Shown: positions 10,861 to 22,045 of the stretch, piece after piece
Numbering within the stretch: the first letter of the stretch is position 1
How the letters are laid out: every line of letters starts with the position of its first letter
From: Nephrocerus scutellatus
Taxonomy: Eukaryota; Arthropoda; Insecta; Diptera; Pipunculidae
Direction: 5' to 3'
DNA length: 64,000 bases
NCBI GenBank assembly: GCA_947095585.1
Contig: OX352763.1
Span: forward strand, 27,391,462-27,455,461
The notes under the pieces: generated by a model
The model's input: the letters and a program-made list of their open reading frames with translations, nothing else
Database searches by the model: none
Told to the model about the DNA's origin: nothing
Position numbers and translations under genes: made by a program

Positions 10861-11610
10861 AGGTTAGGTTACCTTTTTATGGATTACAACACACATTTAG
10901 ATTTATTTTTTTTGTTTTTTGTTATGTTAACTAGTTATAAGTGAGGCAGAAAAAGATGTAAGCTATGAGCAAGCAAATACACTACACATATAATTAAGAG
11001 TACAAATACTATTTGTAGCTAAAAACAGCAGTATCAACATTTAAGAAAATGTCTAGTTACTTAAGAACTTTGTAATAATTCGACATACTTACTAGTCGGC
11101 TACTGTTAAACGTCAAACTAAATGTATATAATTTGGAAAACAGTCTCAATAAAGAATTGAAATTGAAAAATTGAATTGATTAATAAATAAAGTTATTATT
11201 TGTAAAATAATAAATTTCTGTTGTATATTATTTGCGAAATCCTTTACAAACTCGAATGCCTAAATTTCATAACAACTTTCTTAATTGTTAGCTTTAAAGT
11301 AGCAGTGAGTAGACGATAAAAGGAATGCGACTTTCAGTTTATCACAATTTATATAGTCGGTGATACATTTTACATTTGACACAAATTCAAAACGAGTGTT
11401 ATCAAGATTTACTTTTCTTAAAACATAAAGAAGAGAATTTACATCTTTGTATATTTGTGTCGCAAAGAAGTATAAAAGTCTCATAAGAATGGTCTAAAGT
11501 ATGTAGTTGTAACGAGACAGATGTTTCACGAGCATTTATCCGTAAATAATGGAACACAGCAGTTGTGTTCAGCGAAGATTACCTAATAGCTCTTTCGATT
11601 TGCTGGTTTT
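10861..11610. other. Gene-free stretch
   Basis: AT-rich, with an AATAAAGAATTGAAATTG end-like sequence near 11150. No domain is recognised in the short reading frames. Confidence 0.45.
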
Positions 11611-11614
11611 AGTT

Positions 11615-11765
11615 AAAATTTCCCTCTCGTGGGTTTGGTTTGGCCTTCTATTTGCAAACTGTACCCAGGGTATTGTTTGATTTTGCATTTTATATGCATG
11701 GTTTTGTAACCAACACTGTAAGTTTGTTACTTGTCGGCAATCGACGGTTATGGTTTCGTTTGCCT
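11615..11765 (+). repeat. Dispersed repeat B, copy 1
   Basis: The CCCTCTCGTGGGTTTGG...CTATTTGCAAACTGTACCC...GGTTTTGTAACC sequence recurs, inverted, at 56280-56515. A roughly 45-base subrepeat containing ATTTGCAAA and TTTGATTTT is visible inside. There is no coding sign. Confidence 0.6.
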
Positions 11766-11889
11766 GCTCTCACATCGGATAATGGACCTCTTCATATGAT
11801 GGCCCAAAATCTAGAAAACCGAAGCAAGCAAAGTGGGGCTCAAGATAAACACTATGCCAAAACAAAAGCCCTGAACACTTCTAACACCC

Positions 11890-12515
11890 CCCGCTCTCAG
11901 CTCAACATTGCTGGACAGGTAGTCGGAAGTGTGGTCTCGGCTGATCGCGGTGGCACCGAACTGGATATGTGCAGCAAAATCGGGAAAGCAAGGACAAGGG
12001 CAAGGGAAAGTCTGGAGAAGCAATGTTTTCATCTTAAGAACGAAGCTTCGACTGTTCCGCTCCAACGTCGAATCAGTACTGTTGTATGGGTGCAGTACTT
12101 GGTGGGTGGATACCACTACCACGCGCAAGCTTCAATCTTTCGTAAACAAATGTCTACGTATCATCTTGAGGTTCGTCTGGCCCAATTTGTATATTCAACG
12201 ACGAACTTCATCGGAGAACGGGCCAAGAACCTATAGACGTTATTGTGCGAATGGGAAAATGGCAGTGGATTGGACACACACTACGGCGCGACGACAACTC
12301 CATTGCGAAATATGCCATGCCAGTGAAACCCGCTCACTCAGACAGGTAGAACAGCGGGACGCCCTAGGAGATCGTGGCGCAGGTCAGTCGAGGAGGAAGC
12401 AGGTTCCTTGGGAATGAGTTGGATGCAGCTCAAACGCGTTGCAGTACAACAGAACAAGATAGCGCGTAGGCGTTGTTTGACGTCCTATGCCGCTCGAGGG
12501 GTGAACGGATTTAAG
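11890..12515 (+). pseudogene. RTE-like LINE 3' fragment
   Basis: Across shifting frames on the plus strand it shows VGSVVSAD, the KVWRSN...LRTKLRLFRSNVESVLLYGCSTW segment, VNKCLRIILR, and a terminal RRSWRRSVEEEAGSLG...WMQLKRVAQNKIA-type block. These make up the post-RT C-terminal part of RTE-type LINEs. It is 5' truncated with several frameshifts and no catalytic RT core. A related but distinct C-terminal end is inserted at 17789-17998. Confidence 0.7.
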
Positions 12516-12570
12516 CGAAAAAGACGATAATGTGAATATTTAGGTACGTGGTGGTAAACCGGTAGAGGAG

Positions 12571-12745
12571 GAGTTTTTCTTCTTTTAAGGGTCTTTTGGG
12601 GGGTTTTGTGGGGTTTTGGTGGTTGGGGTCTTTGGGGATCTTTTGGTGGTCTTTTGGGGGTATTTTGGGGTCTTTGGAGGGGGGTATTTTGGGGGTCTTT
12701 TGAAGGGTATTTTGGGGGTCTTTTAGTGGTCTTTTGAGGTCACTG
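12571..12745. repeat. GGTCTTTTGGGG minisatellite, array 3
   Basis: Degenerate tandem repeats of GGGTCTTTTGGGG occur; the minus strand would read as Lys/Pro repeats. It is similar in style to the GGTCTTGA arrays at 1.2 and 9.3 kb. Confidence 0.8.
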
Positions 12746-14600
12746 CTCATCACTTACCTTATGTTGCTATGAAAATCATGCGACAAAGAGTTCGTGACTC
12801 CTTGGCAATTGCATTTAAACCTATTGGAAATTATATCAGAATTACTGGTAAGCAAATGAAGTCTGAGCAGTTCATTAATCAGTCAATAGAAACCTTAGAT
12901 CCTTAGAAATACAAGATGAATGATGCACACTTACTGTTCCCCCAATAATTACGAAAATTGTCACACATGAATTAGGTACAGAACAACTTCATCTTTTCAT
13001 CGAAATACAAATAGGAACCAATGAGCATCGTCAGTCGTCACACCAACCGACCGACCACATGTGTCCGAATTCCCATTAAAACCAAAGCAACGAACATCTT
13101 CCTTCTTCTCGACAGGCACTGTGATACTGTTGTTGCTTTAAAAACCTCTTTGGTTTTTTTGTTCTTCAAATTTCATTCTGCTTTTGTGTTTTGCATACAA
13201 CAGAACGTTTTACAACAAAAAATCAGGTGCACACATCAGCACTAATGTGATGTAAAGTGTAGAGTGAAACTTCTTACTTACCCTGGTGGTGCTATGTTGC
13301 GCGCAGCTCTTAATGCCGCCTCCGACTTCGTACCCGCACAAATGTCCATTCTCGAGTCGAGTCCTTTTGCAAGTGAAATTATTTAGACGTACATACCTAC
13401 ACACCTAAATACTCGTACATTTGCATACTTGCACAACCCCTTTGAGTGGTTGTTGTCGTTTTTTGCTACCGGACATTCTACATCACAGCGGAAGGATAAA
13501 ATCCTTTCATCACAAAGAAAGAAAGAAAGTTTCCAAATCCAAAATACAAAATAGAAAATCCCATGAATATGTTAGGCCATCAGTGTTGGTGGGTTGTGGA
13601 ACAACACGAGGGGAGGGGGTAAAAACTTTTGCTCGTTGTAATGCAGATGATCATCCTCTGACAAGTATGGCTCGCCGCTCGCCGCTCGCCGCTCGCCAAC
13701 AACGATGTGACGACCCACATTATCATTACACAAAACTGAGTCCCAGCACTTTGCAACTCTAACGTCTCCCGTCTCCCGAATAATTTTAAAATGTAAACTG
13801 CAGGCGAAGGATTCACAACATGTCGATTTTCTGGAAATAAATATATCGGATGATGATGAATACGCCATCGCCATATTACGACGAGGAATCCATTTTGCCA
13901 TTTCACTATAGAATTTTCCCACCGTTTGTTCAACGAACGCCGTCGCCGTCGCCCGTCGCTGAAGGCGAACGCAGTGCGGCAAAAAAATACGGAAACTTCA
14001 TAGGAAAAAGTTCAAAAGGATATCCTTAAGCAAAAATGCAACACACAAATGCCAGTCTACATAAACGTATGTTGTATGTTGGTCCTTTCAAGGAATACGC
14101 GCAAGCTGAGACCGTATCGCAGCGGCGTATAAAAGATAAATGCATTGCATGCACATTACCGTATCCTAGAAAAAGGATACACTACAGCATGCCAGCAATA
14201 TACATTTACAATTTCTAAAAGTTGTTCGTGGACACGATGGCCAGCAGAGACAGGAGAGTGTTGCCATCTGGACGTTGGTTGGTTGGTTGGTTTGTTGGCT
14301 GGGTGTGGAATCGTTTTCTGACTTGAACATTTGACCAGCGAGACAGAACATCTGCCAGCGCACAAAGCGATCGAAAATAAACACAAAATTGCAAAAGTCC
14401 AATACACAAACCTTAGAATTAAAAGGATTCCCTCCATTTCCGGTACTCAACTGAAAATCGGAAACCTGAAGTCAAATTGCTTGGCATCTATAATATGAGG
14501 GAGTGAGAGTTTTTTTTGTTACACAGAAATATTGGCAAAGATATACCACCAAAGTGCTGGTTTGTTTGCGGGATTTCCAATTCCTCTTCCATATCTCCGA
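12746..14600. other. Gene-free stretch
   Basis: No gene is recognised. Overlapping short frames on both strands between 13.4 and 14.4 kb lack recognisable domains. Short simple runs include CGCTCGC repeats near 13674-13697 and GTTGGTTGGTTGG near 14274-14296. Confidence 0.5.
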
Positions 14601-14619
14601 CCAAATATCTTATTTATTT

Positions 14620-14695
14620 ACAATAACAATAAATTTAAATTTGAAGTCTCCAGCATGCACCGCAGAGACTTCAAATTTCAATTTTATTGTAATTT
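14620..14695. repeat. Imperfect hairpin, about 30-bp stem
   Basis: The arm 14620-14649, ending AAATTTGAAGTCT, pairs with 14666-14695, starting AGACTTCAAATTT. The loop is 16 bases (CCAGCATGCACCGCAG). The inner 13 bp are perfect and the outer part is about 75-80% paired. It could be a pre-miRNA-like hairpin or a small foldback element. Confidence 0.6.
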
Positions 14696-14699
14696 AAAT

Positions 14700-15230
14700 A
14701 ATTTTTTATTTCATTTATTGTTCGTATAGGTTTGTCAAATATGATTTTACAAAGGGACATTAAAAAGTAGAAAAACAGACTATATATAGGATTTAAAAAA
14801 CAATGCGACTTAAAACGACAATGGCCAAGATGTAATGGAATATTTTATTCCACGAATTTAAATGGATAGTAATGTGTATATAGATTTTGTATTACATGTG
14901 TATATATAACTATACCTTGGGCACATAACACGACATTAAGTATGCATTCGCTGATGAGGGTGAGTATTTAAGTAGGGCGCACGGCATAGCAAGATGGATC
15001 TGTCCATCCTTAACCCATGCACATTAAACGATTCAATTGGAGAAAAAAATGTCAGTAGTAGTTGACTCTTCAGAAAGCCGATAACAGGCACAAATAGCTT
15101 GAACATGGGCAAGTGACACGCCCATTAGGAATTTTGAAGGGCGTGCTTTTTCATTGATTATAAACTAAAGATTGGACAATTTAAAGGTTTGTTTTTAAAA
15201 ACGCTATAAAATGAGTATACATCAATATAT
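14700..15230. other. Gene-free stretch
   Basis: No gene or repeat is recognised. Confidence 0.45.
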
Positions 15231-15239
15231 TTTTGGAAT

Positions 15240-16090
15240 TTATTAAATTCGCTATATTAACTTCGCGTTTGCTTGTAGTGGAATATGGAGATCAATTTTT
15301 AACCCACTTCCCAAAGTCCGAGATCATTAAAACTTTGCACACATGCATATCTCTGATGACAACACTTTCTATTACATTTTCTATTAAAATTTGGGGCCCC
15401 TCGGGCCTCGGGGCTGGGAGATCCAATACAAATATTTTACAAAATTTCCCCGATTTTTTTTTCAAATTTTATATACAAGCGTATCTTCGATGGATAACAC
15501 TTTCTGTACAAATTTTGGAGACCCCGGGCTCTATGGCCGTGGGGCCCAAAACGAATTTTTTTTAAAAAATTAACCCGATTTTCTTTAAATTTTATATACA
15601 TGTGTATCTCCGATGGAAAACATTTCTTGTAAAATTTTTGGAGACCAAGAGCCCCGGGGTCGTGAGGCCCCATACAAATTTAAAAAAAAAATTAACCCAT
15701 GCGTCTCCGATGGATAAAACATTTTGTAAATTTTTTGGAGTGAACGGACCGGCCCGAGGGGTACCCATAATTTTTTTTTAAAAATTAGCCCGATTTCATC
15801 AAGTTTTAAGCACATGTGTATTTCCAATGGACAAAATCTTCTGTAAATTTTTTGGACTGAATGGGACCTAAGGCGCGAGATGTGCCCATACATATTTTTT
15901 AAAAAATTAGACTAATTTTCTTTATATTTTAAACACATGTGTATCTCCGATAGACAAAACTTTTTGTAAAATTTTTGGACCCATATACATTTTTTAAAAT
16001 CTAGCCCGATTCTCTTCAAATGACAACAGTTTTTGTAAAAATTTTGAAGTAAAGGGGCTCTAATATTAATTTTTTCCAAATTAACCCGGG
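15240..16090 (-). mobile_element. Family A dispersed repeat, array copy
   Basis: A minus-oriented copy. Its end TAAATTCGCTATATTAACTTC lies at 15244-15264, followed leftward-to-right by about six units. Each unit has CGATTTTCTTCAAATTTTA, ACATGTGTATCTCCGATGG and CCCGGGGC-type blocks, with a period of about 110-118 bases. The far end near 16090 is decayed. Open frames across it are artefacts of the unit. Confidence 0.8.
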
Positions 16091-16196
16091 TCCATAAGCT
16101 CCACATTATCTACATATATATATATACAAATGATTGTGCATATTATATGTAAGATAATTAAGCCTAAACCACTGACCACTGTACCAGAGCCATATT

Positions 16197-16262
16197 CATA
16201 CCATATTGTTAGTACGAAAATAGATTGAGTACACTTTGCAGTGCCATCTGTATCTCAGTATA
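16197..16262 (+). repeat. Left arm of inverted repeat flanking an RTE-like LINE
   Basis: TACGAAAATAG...AGTACACTTTGCAGTGCCATCTGTATCTCAGTATAA is inverted at 18710-18770 with roughly 80% identity over about 55 bases. The arms bracket the RTE-like copy, as if a palindromic element had been split by it. Confidence 0.6.
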
Positions 16263-16467
16263 ATTAGCATTGTTTATAAATTTATGTGGAACTTATTCAT
16301 AGAAGTTATAAGTGATAAGTTCGTTTATTTAAGGTGACGCTGGAGAGGACATATTTACGAAAATGTGGTTTGGACTGTTGGTGCATATATTAGTAACATA
16401 TTGGCGCTGGCAAAGCGGCATCCTGTGCCCCATACATAAGAAAGGGGATATCTTAACCTGCAGCTTC

Positions 16468-17236
16468 CCGAGGGGACCAATGTATCTTACTGTCTTTTGA
16501 TTAAGTGTGATACTTGGTAAAACTCGGAGGATAAAAGGGGCAAGGCTGCAAGTACTCAGAATGTCTAGAACGGGCACTGTCTTCGTATGTAGCAACCTTT
16601 CCGTATACTGCAGGACACGGTGGTGCCTGGGATAGTTTCTATCCCGGGTGGCCCAGGTCTTGATTCCATCCTGGCAAATGATTGAGTTCGCGGTTCCGGA
16701 CGAATGTGCTGCCAGGGTCTGCTTTGCAATCGCCCAGGCACTCATTCTGAACGAGCTGAGTCCCTTGATGTCAGATCTCTCCAAGGTCGTGTTGGTACTA
16801 CGGGGGTTGGTTCCGCCCACAGATAAGGTTAATCTTCTTGGAGGTTAGCTGAGTCTGGGCCGACCTTTAGTTGAGGACCAGTTTCGTTCTGGTAGTGGCT
16901 GGTGGTTGACTACCCAAATGCGGGTAGAGCACTAGCATGGTAACATCAGTTCAGGAGCTGGTGTTACCAAAAAATCTTTGGTACATCAGAGCCCGCCTTA
17001 TGTTACCGGTGCGATGATGCGTTCTCTGTGGAGTTGCATATCTCAAGCGGTTGTCGAAAATCAAAGATCGGCAAGAATTTAAGATGGGTCCTGCTTTAAC
17101 CATTGAGTTAATACTGGCACATCAGTATATGATGGACGTTGATTGTCGTATAACTAATCCAAGTCCGAAGAGGACCGTAGGACCGTGAAATTAAGCCCTC
17201 AGTTGGCGGTGTTCACGTTAATCTATGACATTTTCC
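16468..17236 (+). mobile_element. Family C unclassified repeat, inserted copy
   Basis: It breaks the RTE reading between GD(I) and CSNYRG. AACCTGCAG occurs on both sides (about 16459-16467 and 17245-17253), giving a likely 9-base target-site duplication. It shares GGTTCCGGACGAATGTGCTGC, CGCCCAGGCACTCAT and GACTACCCAAATGCGGGTA with copies at 19.9-20.9 and 42.4-43.0 kb. It carries a hairpin at 16938-16969 and a weaker one at 16980-17007. No frame is shared between copies, so it is probably non-coding. Confidence 0.65.
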
Positions 17237-17788
17237 ATCACAACCTGCAGCAATTATCGTGGTATAACGTTGTTGAGTACCGCGTATAAGATTTTATCCT
17301 CTATCCTTCAAGATCATTCGTCCATACCAGAGTGGCGTCATCCCAGGAAAATCAACAACTGATCAGATTTACACCTTTAGGCAGGTGATGGAAAAATGTC
17401 TAGAGTTTCAAAACTCACTACACCCTCTTTTAATAGACTTTAAAGACGCCGACGAGAGAATTCGGCATCCCAAATAAACTGACACGACTATGTAGGTTGA
17501 CCATAACCAATATTGGTAGCCAAGTAAAAATGTCCGAATCACTATCAAGCCCATTCATCATCTATAACGGGCTCCGACAATGGGATGGACTGGTCTGCGT
17601 CCTCTTCAACCTGGCGTTGGAGAAAGTGATACGAGACTCTGGCATATCGGCGAGAGGAACAATCCTCTATAAGTCCATTTAGATACTGGCTTACGCAGAC
17701 GATATTGACATCGTTGGTAGAAACCGAAGAGCTGTACAGGAAGCATTCACCCAGATCGAGCAGTGGCACGAAATCTGGGGCTGCACAT

Positions 17789-17998
17789 CTTCTTCGTCTT
17801 CTTTCATTCCTTTACTCCGCGGGGGAGCATAGGGCTTCTACAAACGCCCGCCAACGAACTCGATTTAACGCCTGAGGTTTCAAGAGACGCCACTCGGTCC
17901 CCTGGGATCTTGCTTCCTCTTCTATTGTCCTTTTCCATGTCTTGCTAAGACGGCCAACTCGACGGCCTCCTTGTGGATTCAAGACGAGCGCTAGTTTC
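17789..17998 (-). mobile_element. 5'-truncated LINE fragment nested in RTE-like LINE
   Basis: The minus strand reads RRVGRLSKTWKRTIEEEAR, then WRLLKPQALNRVRWRAFVEAL and a stop. This is the extreme C-terminus of an RTE-type LINE different from its host. A GAAAGAAGACGAAGAAG end follows. GGGGCTGCACAT flanks it at 17777-17788 and 17999-18010 (12-base target-site duplication), within the reading LGLHIN of the host RT. Confidence 0.8.
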
Positions 17999-18709
17999 GG
18001 GGCTGCACATAAATGATAGCAAATTAAATTAGTGGAGCGCGAACTATATCGGGTCAATTGTAGCAGCCGATAACAGCATGGAACCAGAAATACGCGCACG
18101 GTTGCTTAAAGCCAACAAAGCCTACTATAGTCTGTCAAGACTCTTAAATCCAGGAACTTAATCATTACATCCAAGCTGCTGGTATATAAGACAATGGTCA
18201 ATTCGAGACTTGGGTGCTTAGCAAAAAGCATTCTGACCTCTTAGCCGCTTTTGAGAGAAGAGTCTTACGTAGAATTGTTGGCCTCGTATGTGAGGAAGGC
18301 CGATTCCGGAGACTCTATAATGATGAGATCTACGAGCGTTACCGCGATGTCGACATCGTGAAGAAAATTAAGCTCGGTAGGCTCCGGTGGGCAGGAACCT
18401 AGCTCGCATGAGCGAAGAGGATCCTGCTCGGAAAGTCCTTTGCGGCAGGACTTATGGAACAGGCCAGCGAGGCCGACCAAGCCTAAGCTGGAAGGATGGC
18501 GTAGACCAGAACGCTCAGAGTGGAGAGACTTTTTGCGGGAGGCCAGGACCGGACCCCGGTTGTAGAGCCATATATGATGATGAAAAAAGCCATTTTTACA
18601 CCATAACTTAAAAATACGTAAAATACTTATCAGCCACCGTGTTGGTAAGAGGATGGCGAGGGCTGTGTCGGTAGCGAAGCGCTCGGGAACAGCTAGTTTT
18701 TACTTATAC

Positions 18710-18772
18710 TGATATACAGATGGCGCTGTAAATTGTACTAAAACTATTTTCGTATGAAGATACTTACTTCTT
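18710..18772 (-). repeat. Right arm of inverted repeat flanking an RTE-like LINE
   Basis: TTATACTGATATACAGATGGCGCTG...GTACTAAAACTATTTTCGTA is the inverse of 16197-16262. Confidence 0.6.
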
Positions 18773-18854
18773 CCTCGTTTAAATTGTTTACTTAATAGAT
18801 AGGAGTACCATGTGTACATTTTAAACAATTTAATGCAATTCTCAATACAATTTG

Positions 18855-19150
18855 ATGACTTACAACTATAAAGGTTCTTTCAAAACCCAGCTTTTACGGT
18901 CCAAAAACAATTAAACGGACAGGTGCACGGAAATCAATTTAAATATTTTCTTTGCATTTAATAGCAGAGTTGTATCCCCATTCAAGTTGTTGTTAATTAA
19001 GATGTATGACAGTATACGCATTTTCATAAAGTTTTTTTTTTTTTGCAATTTCCAATACTGACTTACAACTATCAAGGTTATGTCAAAACCTAGCTTTAAT
19101 GGTCCAAAACCAATCAAACGGACAAGCAGACGGACATGAGTGCAAATTAT
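18855..19150 (+). repeat. Direct duplication, about 200-bp period
   Basis: GACTTACAACTATAAAGGTT...GGTCCAAAAACAATTAAACGGAC (18858-18920) recurs as GACTTACAACTATCAAGGTT...GGTCCAAAACCAATCAAACGGAC (19061-19125). Each is followed by an ACGGACA-type block. The intervening sequence is AT-rich. Confidence 0.65.
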
Positions 19151-19920
19151 TATGAAAAACTTCTTCCTTAATGCTACCCGTTGTGACAAAACTAAAATTC
19201 CTACTGCCAAAGGAAGTTATACTAACACGATTAGCACCCGAAACTCACCAAAGAACATAAAAATGGCTAGAAGCACTCACTTACTCATAGTCAATGCCGC
19301 TATAGATCCTCTTAGGTGTATACAATGCCTTGCATCACAGCGCATAGTGCATTTTGTGCTGCGCAAGGATAATGTAAATGTTTTGTTGTTGTTGTTGTTC
19401 TCATTTGTGTTCAAATACCCTCCATATAGCTTTTAGTCCGTTGCTCCATTAAAAGTCTTGTGGGTGTTTTAGGAGATGGATCGATGGAAAAACTTTTGCA
19501 CTCACAAAGTTCTTTAGTTTTGCCCGGACAAAGATTGCATTGGATGGATAAAGGATGCAATTTCACAAAAACGCAAAAGGTTATTTTCAAAGAAAACAAA
19601 AATCCATTTGCAAATTCATTTCTTCTGCCCAATGATTTCTCTGAATTTGTTAAGAGAATGTGAATGACGTCGGTTAACAAAGACGCATTAGGTGTAGCTA
19701 ACACCACGGGAGTGTAAAGATCAACAGACATAAACGTTTAGCTTATAGCGAAAGGAATATGATATAGGACCCATTTTTTTTTTGAAAAAAAAAGGGTGGA
19801 CCGCTATTTCAAATGGTAACAAAAGAGTTTTTAATACCGAAAGGTAAGCGCGGGTTTGATCCACATCTACACAATGTAACTACAAGTTAGCTGGGTGAAC
19901 TTAGCTTAGAAAATACATGA
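19151..19920. other. Gene-free stretch
   Basis: No gene is recognised. A (GTT)n run lies at 19382-19398. A near-palindromic T/A run lies at about 19766-19800. A GCGGGTTTGATCC B-box-like word lies near 19850, without a matching A box. Confidence 0.45.
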
Positions 19921-19929
19921 GGAAACCTT

Positions 19930-20900
19930 CCTTCTCTTAGTACTTGTAACTCCGCCGTAGCCGGTTGCAAGCCCGAGTTGAGAAAGGAGGAGTTGAGCAG
20001 CAGAACCTCGATAATCGACCATGATTTATCTGCCCCGGATAATGGAACGACCATGAAGGGGCCCCAGTCAGGGTTACGACACCGTGTTGAGCATCCATTT
20101 GCGTCCTTCCCTATATATGGGTATGGTGCTGGGCTTTACCACGGAGAAAATAAAAGGGCCGCGGGTACTTAGATTATGCTCATGATTGGGCAATGTCTTC
20201 GTACTTTAGCGGCCTAGAATGGGCTACTGGTACTTAGAGACAGATTTCATTAGGTGGACTCTTCGTATTAGTGGCTTCTTCTCACACCGTTTTACCGCTG
20301 GAGAGCCTGGAATATTTATTCTAGGTGGCCTAGGACTACTTGGTGGTGCTTGCCGTATGGTCCTAGTAGTAAATGATATGTTTTGAGGTTCCGGACGAAT
20401 GTGCTGCAATCGCCCAGGCACTCATATCTGAACGAACCGAGATCATTGATACTAAATCTCATCAATATAGCCTTTGGTACGACGGGAGTTGTCTCGCCCA
20501 ACGGACCGGATTGACCGCAAGGTTGACCGGTCTGTGCACAACTATGGATGCGGACCCAGTTTGTTCTGGGGATGTATCCGGGGGGTTGTGGTTGACTACC
20601 CATATGCGGGTACAGCATAGTATTGGTAACATCAGAGGTGTCCCTGATGTTACCAATTATGGTAAATCAGTCGGCCTAGCTGATGTTACCGATACGGTAG
20701 CTGCTCGGCGAGGAGTGGCGCATCATACAACCGGTTGCCGTCATCCCTTAAATCGGCATGGGTGTAAGATAGGCTCAGCTTCTACCAGTAAGTTAATGCT
20801 GGTACATCTTTTGATGGCCGTCAATTGTCGTACAATTCGTTTCTGAAGAGGACCGTGGGGTTTTGCACTTTTGCAGGTACCCACATTAATCCATTATACA
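19930..20900 (+). mobile_element. Family C unclassified repeat, longest copy
   Basis: The longest of three copies. It shares the GGTTCCGGACGAATGTGCTGC, CGCCCAGGCACTCAT and GACTACCCATATGCGGGTA blocks with 16468-17236, and GCTGGGCTTTACCAC with the 42.4-kb copy. It ends in CCACATTAATCCATTA. A perfect 14-bp hairpin lies at 20622-20657 and a second imperfect one at 20661-20690. The 157-codon open frame at 20373-20846 is not conserved in the other copies and is not called as a gene. Confidence 0.65.
20622..20657. repeat. Perfect 14-bp stem, 8-nt loop hairpin
   Basis: ATTGGTAACATCAG pairs with CTGATGTTACCAAT around AGGTGTCC. The 16938-16969 copy keeps the stem core with one change that leaves a T-G (RNA U-G) pair and has a different loop of the same length. 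Confidence 0.85.
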
Positions 20901-22045
20901 GTTCTCTTATTACTTGTAAATGAGCTGTGCAGCGCACTGCGTTGCGTATAGTAAAACATTTAATTCTCTTGCAAGACTCTGCAATCCATACAGGGTGATG
21001 ACTTAAAACAAACGAAATTGTTTAAACCCAACTTTAGTGACATTTTTCAGTTATTTTCCATAAAATAGTCCTTTTACTTTCCTTTTTAAAAGCGGAAAAG
21101 GCAGAAAAAATCCTTCAACCCTGAAGATTTCGCCTGCAACATCATACGATAGAGCATGTGTGTGTCCCTAACAGCATCATCCAGCCAAAAAGTGAACAAA
21201 TTAAATTTCCATTTGAATCCTGTAGAATTCCACAGAATGATTCAAGACTCGCGGATTTACGCACAGTGCACAGACTCACAAAAGACCACGAACGAACAAA
21301 ATGGCTAACACACAAATGATACCAACTACAATGGCGAGAGACACACATTAATGTCTTTTCCGCATTTACAAATTGGCTCAATTGCGACTTTATGTCACAC
21401 ACATACACCCCGCGACACCACCCCAACTACCGCCGGAGTAACCAACCAAATACACCAGGCCACATGCTCAGATCTGTCCAGTCCAGATGATTACGCTGCA
21501 ACGTGACGGTTTCGTTTTCAGTTTCCATTTCATTTTTTGAACGATTTTCGCCGGAGGGTGTGAGATCCACTTAAGCACATCCTGTGTGTGTGTGTGTCCT
21601 TGTCCTTGCTGCTTGCTGTTGTTGTACAATTTCCAAATTTCACCTCTATACTCGAAAATTTTTATTGCCGTCCAGGAGTATCATAGCAAGAAATTGTATT
21701 AAACCTCAATAACATCGAATTGGAAGCAGTAACAAGAACAACAACAACTACTACTGATGCTGGGTGTGTGTTTTTTTAGCTTCTTGTTCTTGTTGTTGTT
21801 GTTTCTTTTTTATGCTCTGCAGACGCATTACCCACACGCTTAATTGAATGGGTCAATCAAATTCCAATTGCTTTACTGGTGGTCCTTTGGCCGTCAGTTT
21901 GGTTCGAGCATTCAATTCAATGTGTGTGCAAAAAAATGTCGCAGAGCCAGAGCGAAGTCGACTGTGGGACAAACAAACAAAAGTTAAGGCTACAGAAAAA
22001 AAATATTAAAGGGAGGTATTACAATTTTGTGATGACTATAGGGAC
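20901..22045. other. Gene-free stretch
   Basis: No gene is recognised. It holds a (GT)n run at about 21584-21598, CTTGTTGTTGTT runs and a TTGCTGCTTGCTG tract. It may be unique host DNA. Confidence 0.5.

Larger units (their letters stand above)
16390..18560 (+). pseudogene. RTE-like LINE, RT to 3' end, with two nested insertions
   Basis: It reads GILCPIHKKGD (about 16415-16455), CSNYRGI (after the first insertion), a thin palm region, NGLRQWDGLVCVLFNLALEKVI, then AYADDIDIVG with YADD kept (about 17692-17715). After the second insertion come the thumb, WVLSKKHSDL, RRIVGLVCEEGRFRRLYNDEIYERYRDVDIV, and a C-terminal RMSEEDPARKVLCG...RGRPSLSWKDGVD block. It ends in a GATGATGA tail near 18570, as RTE-clade elements often do. 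There are many stops. The element is interrupted at 16468-17236 and 17789-17998. Confidence 0.8.

Noticed and set aside
12511..12753. Lys/Pro-rich minus-strand frame
   Set aside because: It is the complement of the GGTCTTTTGGGG minisatellite.
13421..13982. Overlapping plus and minus frames of 113-136 codons
   Set aside because: No domain, conflicting strands and no splice or start support.
20373..20846. 157-codon open frame
   Set aside because: It lies in family C and the frame is not kept in the other two copies.
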